Part shown: one piece after another, positions 56,197 to 64,000 of the stretch | Layout of the letters: every line of letters begins with the position of its first letter | Numbering within the stretch: the first letter of the stretch is position 1 | Source of the DNA: Rhypophila decipiens | Taxonomy: Eukaryota; Ascomycota; Sordariomycetes; Sordariales; Naviculisporaceae | Direction: 5' to 3' | NCBI GenBank assembly: GCA_033297075.1 | Contig: MU858117.1 | Span: 1-64,000 of the forward strand | Length of the DNA: 64,000 bases | The notes under the pieces: model-generated | What the model was told of the DNA's origin: nothing | What the model saw: the letters and a program-made list of their open reading frames with translations, nothing else | Databases searched by the model: none | Made by a program: the position numbers and the translations under genes

Positions 56197-57780
56197 ATGC
56201 CTTTCGCGCCGCCGGGGCCCCCAACACACCGGCCCTACACCAAGAAGGGTCTTCCGAGAAAGAGGCCAGGACCGGCTCCGAAACCAAAGCACGAGCTGGC
56301 GAAATGGAAGAACAAGAAGCCTCTCCGACGCGTCGAGCGATCATATCCCTTGGAGCGGAAGATCGAGGTCCTCATGTTTTTGCTCAATCACAGAATCACA
56401 GAAACAGAACCACCACAACGCGCTCCCCGGCGCCGACTTGGCCAGCCACCAGAATGCGAAGCTTCTTACACCATCGCCGAGAACGGACAGAGGTTATATC
56501 ACCGAGCCCCGACTTACGCGGAGGCCTCTGCGTGGTATAAAGTGCCCATGCCGACAATCCACGGTTGGTGGGATAATAGGTAGGGTCGCTCTCTATGCTG
56601 TTTTTGTGTCCTGTTCTAATACAGACTCCTTGGTTTTAGGGAAAAGATATTAGAAGGAACTGGCGTCAAGTTGCCAGAGGTCCCCGATACCCTTCCGGTT
56701 CCGGACTGGTTGACCAAACCTCTGGAAAAGGACGGTCCTCAGTATCATCAGACAAACACTTCCACTTCCTCCGACCCGACCAATGGAGCCAATTCCACCA
56801 ACTCTACCGCTTCAGCTTCTTCTACTACACCATCGTCACCTGACCAGCCTTCTGGCTCTACCGCCCAGAATGGATCTTCCGTTCAGAGAGCGGCTCCGGT
56901 GCCAAATCCCGCTCCAGTCCAAAGAGCTCCTCCGGCCCAGACGGCACGTTCGGTTCAAAAAGCTCCTCCGGTCCAACAAGTTCCAACCCCAAGTACAGGA
57001 CCCATTCCAAGGCCAGCTGCAGTTCCAAATCCGCCTCCACCTTATAAGCCACCTTCGTATCGACGCGTCAGTACTTTAGATGGCCCGCCGAGACAAGTTC
57101 CAGAACCCGTCCAGATAGTATTCTCTCTGAAAGGGAAAGGTCTTCCCCAATCAGCCGCACCGCGGCCTTTCGGCCAAAATCAGACCTCAGCGGGTCAACG
57201 AGCGGCCCCTCCTCCGGTCCCAATGGGGCCACCTTATAGTATGGCGCCTCCTCATCCGAGAGTCGGTATGATTCCACCGTTGGACATCCCGATGATACCA
57301 TGGTCAGTATATCCTGTACCGGGCGCTCAGGCTATCCCACCTCCACCCGAGGCCCAGGCGAACTCTGCTAGACCCATAAATCCAGTGAATCAGGCCGGAC
57401 CTTCAAATCAGGCGAACGCTCCTCGTCCTATAACCATGGAGGACGTTCTTGGACCAGAGCTTTTTTCTCAAGTACGGACCCGTCCTATCGGAGTCAAGCA
57501 CCGGGCACCCAAGCCTTCGTCTACGCCCAAGGTACCAAGCGGGAAGGGGGTTTGGTTGTTGGAGACTACAGCGCCAACGAAACAACCTGCACCAGCACCA
57601 ACTGCACCAGCACCAACTGCACCATCACCAACGACTGTCCCCGTTGAGGCGCCGGCCGTCAAACCCTCGACAATACCCGCAACCTCGGACGAGATGGAGG
57701 TGGACGGCCAGGCAGAACAATCAAGCGTGAGCTCCAACGCGGAACCTGCTAACTCTGCCGAGGTCACCGTGTTAAACTAG
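56197..57780 (+). CDS. Uncharacterised fungal protein, HTH-like N-terminus and Pro-rich tail
   Basis: Two exons, 56197-56579 and 56640-57780, with a 60-bp intron, encode 507 residues. The first 50 residues are basic (KKGLPRKRPGPAPKPK). Residues about 48-135 form a compact domain containing RSYPLERKIEVLMFLLNHRI, a spacer, then APTYAEASAWYKVPMPTIHG and WWDNREKIL. This looks like the helix-turn-helix start of Psq/CENP-B or transposase-type DNA-binding domains, in which the second helix pair ends with an I-x-x-W motif. The rest is Pro/Ala/Gln-rich, with repeats such as PAPVQRAPPAQ and later APTAPAPTAPSPT. An acidic patch near the end precedes the stop. No DDE catalytic domain follows, so it is not an intact transposase. 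Function is unknown; a DNA-binding nuclear role is inference only. Confidence 0.8.
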
Positions 57781-58418
57781 ACAGATACCGAAGTTGTGTA
57801 AATATATTTCTTACAAACCTCATATAAGAAGGGTGGCGTTCTGGACAGGTGTATGGGAAAGGTTCTTGATCATTCATGTATATTTCCTTAATCTGGTTTT
57901 AATCATTAAGCGAGCCCTGGAGTTCCGCTGCCATTCGGAGTTGATTTTGGTTGACATTGTTTCTTTTCTCTTTGATGATTTTCTCATCCACATAACGCGC
58001 CGTCGTGATGACAAGGCTAGGAAGAGCAAATAAGGGGCGAGTTTTACGATCGGAGTAGCCTGAGGGCATTTGAACGTGGTAGCTTTACGCACGTAAACAT
58101 ACCTAATTTGCGTCCTTGGGATTGCGGCAGCTCTATACCGTTGATACATACACACACAACTGCTTGAAGTGCCCAAGATCTCCTTTCCTTGTTGACGTCA
58201 ATGTTTGACACAGTATTTTATTGCTTCCTGGACACTCAAATGGATACATCATATTACAAGCCTCACTTTCTTTTGATATATCTAGGCCCAACAGAGAGCA
58301 TAGCTAACCAACCCGATGAGTATTTTGAAAGAAAGCTCCATACAGCAATGATATCCCCAACACCTCTCCCACCCACCCACCAAACAGTCCAGTAGAAAGC
58401 CCCCATCAAACAAAACGT
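57781..58418. other. Convergent intergenic region
   Basis: Lies between the 3' ends of the HTH-like gene and UTP12. AT-rich, no gene recognised. Confidence 0.6.
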
Positions 58419-61379
58419 CTACGAAACATGTACAAAAGCCCTCTTCTTAACAGCCCGACTCCCACTCTCAGCCTCCTCCTCCTCCCACTTCTCATCCACG
58501 TAATCCTTGACGCTCTTCTCCTTGATCTGCATCCCCACAACCTTCAACGCAGCAATGTTATAGCCCATCTCGTCCTTTTGCCGCTTAAGCGCCTGCCGCA
58601 GGTTGACCCTGATCCCGTCAAGCATGGCGCGCATAGTCTTGCTCGAGACAATCTGTTTATGGTGCGTCTTGAGCATGAAGAACAAGATGCGACACGTGAG
58701 CGGGATATTCATCGAGCGCATGGCGAATATGTTTAGGAAAGTGAAGAGCATCGGCACGGTGGCGAATGGCAGGACGAGAAGGGCGTCGTGCAGAGCCGAG
58801 GCTTTGATCTTTTGGAGCACGTTCATGACGTGCGTCTCGGCTGAGATATTGCCTAGGGCCATGAAGATTGCGTTTCGCTGCGGCGGGGCGAGGTTCGGGT
58901 TGCGAAGCTTGTCTGCTTCCCATTCTTTGACAGCGTTCAGGTCTGCCATGCCTAGCTCGAGTGCCTCGGCTATCCGTTCACCTGCCATGAGGGTCTCGAC
59001 GGTTTGTTTGCTCGCCGCGCCGACTTCTCTGTTCTCATCCTCGCCGTCGGGGTCTTGCTCGAGGGAGGTGGTGAGGGTATTTTCGTAGAGCTCTTCAAGT
59101 TCCCTTTCGCGCTCTTCCTCGAGGAAGATTTGTTCTTCAGTCTCTTCCCAGACGCGGATGCTCTTGTCGTGGCTGGCGCTGATGAGAAATTGCCCGTTGT
59201 GGCTCACGGCGATGGCCCAGATCTCGCCGTGGTGTCCGTTTATGCGCTGGATCTGCTCGAATTTGTCGCCGTCCCAGTATTTGATCACGCGGTCTTTTCC
59301 TGCGCTGAAGAAGTGGTGCCCGTTGCCGTCCGAGTTGTGAGGTACAAAGGCCACTTGGAGGATACTGTCCTGGTGTCCGAACAGGGCCTTGTGGCAGTCA
59401 CCAAAGTCCAGACCCCAGATTCTGATGTTTTTGTCTGCCGAACTTGTGACGATGAGCTTGCTATCGTAGGAGATATCCATACTTAGAACTGGTAGCTTGT
59501 GGCCGTAGAGGTTGAGGTAGAGCTTGAGAGTGTCGGTGAAGAAGACCTTGACCGTGCTGTCGAGAAGAGAGACGGCAAGAAGCTTTGAGTCGGGAGAGAA
59601 TCGTAGGCTGAGAATGTCATCAGACACCTTTAATATCCTCGACTGAACAAGTTTGAGCTTGGGGGTAGTTCTAGTAGTGCCCAGCACAACTTCCTGGACG
59701 ATCTTAAAGTCCCAAAACTTGGCGGTCTTGTCGGCACCACCAGAGACGACGGAACGGCCATCTGGGTGGACTTGCAAAGCCCATATGGCACTGCCTTCGT
59801 GGGCATTGACGCTTTCTAATAATGCTGCTGATGCCACGTCGTACAGTTGAAGTTCTCCTTCTTTGGTGCCAACTACCACAACCTTGTCGCCTGGCAAGAA
59901 AGCGCAGCAAAGTGCGTAGCCGCATTCAAAGGTACGGATGCAGGTCTGGGTCTTGATATTCCAGATCTTGAGCGATCCGTTGGCCGCAGATGCGAGCATT
60001 TTGTCGTCTGAGCTGATGGACAAGGCACGGATATCAGTCCGGTGCCCTGGAAGGTCCACTGCTAAAGCCCTATTGTAGTCAGGGGCATCGTCTTTCGATT
60101 TCAGTTTGTCCTTCCCGACAACGTTGTAAAGCTCCAGGAGATTGTTCGTCGTGCCAACAAGTAGTTGTAAATCCTTCTTTCCTTGGGGGGTTGCCCAGTC
60201 GACTGACCGTACCTTGCCCGGCGTTCTGACAATAATGTGCTGCACGATCAAATCGGAAACGTCGGCTTTTGTGACATCGTCGACATTGTCCTCGCCATCC
60301 TCCATCTCGACATCGGCTTCTCCTTTCTTCCCTTTGGCCGCTGCCAGTTTCTCCCTTCTCCTCCTCCGTTTCCTCGCCAGGCTTTTCTTGACCTCTGCAT
60401 CTGACCGTATCCTCCAAATCTCCACCGACTTCTCGACACCATGTACGGCAAAGTAGTCGCGACGTGGGTGGAATACCACTTCGACTGCGCGTTCCTTGCT
60501 CTGGCGGTGTAATGTTCCCCTGTCGTGAAGGAAATTTACTGCTTGTGATAGATCAACTCGTTGCGCTGACGAGGCAAGAGCGGCGATGTCCAGCGCCCAG
60601 ACCTTCATTTCGCCGTCGTTTCCAGCTGTCACGCAGCAGCTGCGGTCGGGAGTCGTTCCCAGCGCCCAGCATTCGCCGTGTGTTTGTGCAATATGCGTTT
60701 CGATGCAGTGGCGGGAGGTAAGGTCCCAGAGCTTGATCAAAGAGTCTTTCCCTGTTGTCAGGAGGAATCCCTCGGCCGCCTCATTTTCTACCACCATTGC
60801 CTGTTCATCCCCGTCTAGAACCTGAGCATCCGGCTCGACGAACCGTAGCCCAGTTACCTGATCCTTGTGTCCGCGCAACTTATACTGGCCAACCTCGGCG
60901 ACCAGATCCCAGAGAATAACATCAGTGTCTTTCGAGCCGCTGGCGAGGCGCGCTCCTGATTTGTCGAATGCCAGGACAGTGATGGCCGACTTGTGCCCAT
61001 TGAAACTGACTATCGTGGTCGCGATCTTGATATCCCATAACCTGATGCTGCCATCTTCGTAACCGACAGCGTAGAAGTCCGGGTCGGCCTTGCTCTGTGC
61101 GATAGCTGTTACCTGCGCCTTGCAGTTCTCATCCCGCCACCGACTGAGAAGCTCGCCCTTTTTTATATCCCAGACAATAACATCCTCATTGGCAGCGACA
61201 ATGGCCTGGCCTGCGCCGGTGCCCGACTTCTCCTTGGAGGACCAGACGAGATTCGAGGTAGCGCTTGCGACGAGGCCGAACGACTTGGAAGGCTCGAATT
61301 TTCTGCGAAAGATGTTAGGATTTCTGGCAAAGACGAAGTGCTAGATCATTTCAGACACATACAAGTAAGATTTGACCAT
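58419..61379 (-). CDS. UTP12: U3 snoRNP / SSU processome protein UTP12 (DIP2, WDR3)
   Basis: Two exons, 61379-61363 and 61302-58419, encode 966 residues. The 17-base first exon encodes MVKSYL up to its last codon, and the 60-bp intron joins it to KFEPSKSFGLVAS. The protein has two WD40 propellers, with repeats ending in DIRLWD-like signatures: DGSIRLWDIKIA, DTDVILWDLVAE, DSLIKLWDLTSR, GSLKIWNIKTQT, KTAKFWDFKI, KNIRIWGLDFG, RVIKYWDGDKF and KSIRVWEETEE. A charged insert (ARKRRRRREKL, then acidic) lies near residue 325. The C-terminal Utp12 domain holds LPFATVPMLFTFLNIFAMRS and LTCRILFFMLKTHHKQIV. In yeast it belongs to the UTP-B complex with Utp1, Utp6, Utp13, Utp18 and Utp21 and is needed for 18S rRNA processing in the nucleolus. 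It is divergent from ARPC2. Confidence 0.95.
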
Positions 61380-61962
61380 ATTTGCAACAAAATATGCGGT
61401 TCAATGCTCATAGCAACATCAATCGCAAAAGTTCACCCACCAGCATTTACAGCGGGATGGCGGCGCCTTTCAAGGACATGACCCTGGAACTTTTTTTTGC
61501 TGCGATAAGATAAGGACCAGCAGGGTGGATGCTCACGCCAAGCCACTCTCAGCCTTCCGTCCTGAGTAGTGTACGAAAATAATAACAAACTGAGGTTGAG
61601 CAGTACAATTAGCTCTTTGCTCAAAGTAAACCGGCCTCTGTATAAATATCAATATCAATACAATATTGCTCTGTATCCGGCTTTTGTTCTTCTTTGCGCC
61701 TCGGGGTTCGTGTTTGTTTTATTTTGTCCCTCCCGTCCAGCTCTCACCACCTGGCGGCTGTGGCCCACACTGCGGGGCAGACCTGAGCTCTGGAGCAGTG
61801 GGGATTCATCGGTTCCCGCTCCACTGCCATCTGCAACAGAGCAACGTCAGCCATCATTCCCCCAACCTAGCGGGGCCCCACCACTAACAGCACCACCACG
61901 ACCAGCATCACGACTCCAAGACCAACAGCCTGCCGTCGCATTCAGGATCCATTGCCGACAAG
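61380..61962. promoter_or_regulatory. Divergent promoter UTP12 / ARPC2
   Basis: A 583-bp interval between the two ATGs. It has no CACGTG, unlike the other housekeeping promoters here. The frame open at 61569-62108 ends across the first ARPC2 exon in another phase and is not coding. Confidence 0.6.
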
Positions 61963-63204
61963 ATGCTGTTGCTCGACTACCAGAATGTGTTGATACAGTC
62001 GGTCCTCACGGAGCGGTTCTCCGGGTAAGATCAATAACCTTTCTGTCATGGAGTGGCTGTGCTGACCCTCATAACTCTCCTGACCAGAGCTCCTCCCGTG
62101 GTGGTTGACCAGACTGTTTCGGATTTCGATGGCGTCACTTTCCATATCTCGACGCGCGATGTCAAGACCAAGATTATGGTCTCAATTCAGATCCGCTGCT
62201 TCCCAGATCTCGTCAAATACGGCGCCGAAGAGGTCCTCAACAGGGAATATGGGCCCTACGTCGTGGCCCCGGAGCCTGGTTATGACTTCTCGGTCGAGGT
62301 CGACTTGGAAAACCTGCCGGCAGAGAAGGGTCAGTATACGTCTTGTCATAATGGTTTGAAGGTCCGGAACTGAGACGTTCTTCTACAGAGGCGCGCGACG
62401 AGCTAGTCAACAAGATCGCACTAATGAAGCGAAACATTATGGCTGCGCCGTTCGAGCAAGCTTACCAGGAGCACTACCACTTGAAGCAAGAGGCATCGAA
62501 GTACACATCGGAAGAAGCGCCCCAGGGCGTGCGCGAGGGAGGCGCGGTCAAGGCGATTCAATACCGAGAGGAGGAGGCCATCTACATCAAGGCCAGTCAT
62601 GATCGTGTGACTGTGATTTTCAGCACAATTTTCAAGGAGGAAACCGACAGAGTGTTCGGAAAGGTCTTCATCCAGGAGTTCGTCGATGCTCGAAGGAGAG
62701 CAATTCAGAATGCGCCCCAAGTCCTGTTCCGAAACGACCCACCTTTGGAGCTCCAGGACGTTCCCGGCGTTAACAACTCGGGGTCAGGAGAGATTGGATA
62801 CGTGACTTTTGGTAAGTGGGCTTCGATGGAGTTTGTGCTGTTGGTAGACTGCTAACAACCGTCCAGTTTTATTCCCCCGCCATCTTACTCCTCAGCGCAT
62901 GCCAGATGTCATTTCCCACATTCAGACCTTCCGTGACTACTTCCATTACCACATCAAGGCTTCCAAGGTAGGTGTATTTGTGTCATGTACTCGATTATAA
63001 GCAGTTCTAACGGATTTACAAGGCCTATATTCACTCTCGTATGAGACGGAGAACGGCTGATTTCCTCCAAGGTGAGTTCGACAGCTTCGTTTTGGCCACG
63101 GTATCATCGCTAACAGACCTCGAGTGCTGCGGAGAGCTAGGCCAGACAATGAGGAGAAGGAGCGCAAGACAGCGAGCGGTAGGACCTTCAAGGTCGGAGT
63201 TTGA
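61963..63204 (+). CDS. ARC35: Arp2/3 complex subunit 2 (p34, ARPC2)
   Basis: Six exons, 61963-62024, 62088-62329, 62389-62811, 62867-62967, 63023-63071 and 63125-63204, with introns of 63, 59, 55, 55 and 53 bp, encode 318 residues. The start MLLLDYQNVLIQSVLTERFS matches the family. Other conserved parts are VSDFDGVTFHIS, KTKIMVSIQIRCFPDL, LVNKIALMKRNIMAAPFEQA, VIFSTIFKEETDRVFGKVF, VLFPRHLTPQRM and the C-terminal helix AYIHSRMRRRTADFLQVL. ARPC2 forms the core of the Arp2/3 complex with ARPC4, touching the mother actin filament during branched nucleation at cortical patches and endocytic sites. The last intron acceptor is a bare CGAG, chosen because it alone keeps the family-typical LRRARPDNEEKERKTASGRTF end in frame. 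Confidence 0.94.
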
Positions 63205-63539
63205 TGTTGGTCTCGAGACTATTTTGGTATGTACACGGTGTGTGATGTCTCACGCCACAAATGTGTATATTCCTGGTTGCACAGATATGAGAGAGCCTGA
63301 TGAAGCGAACTTGCAAGCCAAAAGAGAGCATTTTTTACCAAAGTTTGGCCCTTTGAATTCTCCTCTTGTACGTTTAATGGAGCCATTACAAGCAGATCGG
63401 AGGTAAGCTCAGCTGAAATGATCATGTGGATTGCTAGCAGTTCGCTCCGACCATGGACGAGTAACATATTTTTTTTCCTACACGCTACACAATCGAATTC
63501 CCAAATACCAGCCCTTATCCCTTTCCCACTCACTCTTGC
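63205..63539. other. Convergent gap between ARPC2 and the monooxygenase gene
   Basis: 335 bp of 3' UTR sequence for both genes; nothing else seen. Confidence 0.6.
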
Positions 63540-64000
63540 CTAGTACGACCACGGACGTGCCTTATACCGCGGGTTATCCTCGGGCTTGCCCGGGTACGGC
63601 ACCTCGACCTCATCCGGGTTGATATACCACGAAGGGTCCCCAGTCTTTTGCGTCTCGCTCCAACCATTACCCAACCACCTGAGCCCATTACCGCTGCTCT
63701 CTTTATCAGCACTCTCATAAACCCAATCCTCCCACCGAGGCGACCGCAGCGCCTCCAGAGCATGCAGAGTCGAACCAGGCCAAATCCCGGCAATCCAATC
63801 ACCTTTCCCACCCTCGGTACGATACCAGCTCTTGCACTTTTCCGTGTAGACCGTCTTGTCAAAATACGCGCCTATGTAAGCCGTAAAATCTTTTACCCTC
63901 TCAGGTTTGGGCTCGATGGTGGCGTAGTCTTCTTTCTGGAGCTTGCGGATGACGGCGCAGACGTAGTCCGTTTCTGCTTCTAGGATCTTGGTGAGGGACC
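63540..64000 (-). CDS. Baeyer-Villiger / flavin monooxygenase, C-terminal part
   Basis: A frame open from the window edge to the TAG at 63540-63542 gives the last 153 residues of a gene whose 5' end lies beyond 64000. It has no in-frame start codon within the window. Recognisable parts are FTAYIGAYFDKTVYTEKCKS, CKSWYRTEGGKGDWIAGIWP, WPGSTLHALEALRSPRWEDW and the end YKARPWSY. The CKSWY and WPGS motifs are typical of the C-terminal domain of fungal Baeyer-Villiger monooxygenases. These use FAD and NADPH to insert oxygen next to a ketone. The flavin-binding GxGxxG motifs and the signature FxGxxxHxxxW lie outside the window, so substrate class and integrity cannot be judged. It could be a stand-alone catabolic gene or the edge of a metabolic cluster. 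Confidence 0.88.
   Translation of the reverse strand, partial: SLTKILEAETDYVCAVIRKLQKEDYATIEPKPERVKDFTAYIGAYFDKTVYTEKCKSWYRTEGGKGDWIAGIWPGSTLHALEALRSPRWEDWVYESADKESSGNGLRWLGNGWSETQKTGDPSWYINPDEVEVPYPGKPEDNPRYKARPWSY

Noticed and set aside
58428..60825. Plus-strand frames opposite UTP12
   Set aside because: Complement of WD40-repeat codons; the minus-strand protein is unambiguous.
1..64000. CRISPR arrays, operons, bacterial promoters, prophage or plasmid features
   Set aside because: The window is plainly fungal nuclear DNA; no regularly spaced repeats or prokaryotic signals were seen.

Overview
The window looks like a euchromatic stretch of a filamentous ascomycete genome (Pezizomycotina, most likely Sordariomycetes). 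The reasons are short introns (mostly 52-73 bp) with GTAAGT-like donors and CTRAC-like branch sites, fungal families such as a YVC1-type channel, PKR1, an ARPC2 subunit and a Baeyer-Villiger monooxygenase, tRNA genes with introns at the usual site after base 37, and a single dispersed 5S rRNA gene as in Neurospora and its relatives. Nothing prokaryotic, viral or CRISPR-like is visible. The species cannot be named from sequence alone.

Layout. 1-13.5 kb: a RING-finger protein gene on the minus strand (2041-4609), then a 7 kb stretch with no convincing gene, ending at a 5S rRNA gene (11952-12071). 13.5-26.7 kb: a C2H2 zinc-finger protein, an APH/choline-kinase-like phosphotransferase, an F-box protein with an acidic tail, PKR1 (V-ATPase assembly), Sm protein D1, and the eRF1 glutamine methyltransferase MTQ2. 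27.5-34.4 kb: a six-exon YVC1-type vacuolar TRP channel, then ATP synthase subunit 4 and the ribosome-biogenesis factor NOC4, divergent across a 340-bp promoter. 34.4-43.2 kb: an 8.8 kb gene-poor region. 43.2-45.1 kb: a bZIP transcription factor with a hydrophobic, probably membrane-spanning segment. 45.1-52.2 kb: another gene-poor region holding two tandem tRNA-Phe copies. 52.2-64 kb: a SEL1-repeat protein, tRNA-Ile(AAU), a 345-bp MITE-like element, a putative HTH protein with a proline-rich tail, UTP12 and ARPC2 (divergent), and the C-terminal part of a Baeyer-Villiger monooxygenase running off the right edge.

Functional themes. NOC4 and UTP12 both act in 40S ribosomal subunit assembly, SmD1 in splicing, and MTQ2 in translation termination. 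PKR1 and the YVC1-like channel both concern the vacuole. These are scattered housekeeping genes and not a cluster. CACGTG boxes lie 114-159 bp upstream of the ATG in three of the promoters.

Multi-exon models were built by hand from splice signals, reading-frame phase and family similarity. All the complete CDS totals are divisible by three. The least certain points are the last exon of the SEL1 gene, the C-terminus of the phosphotransferase, and everything said about the gene-poor intervals.
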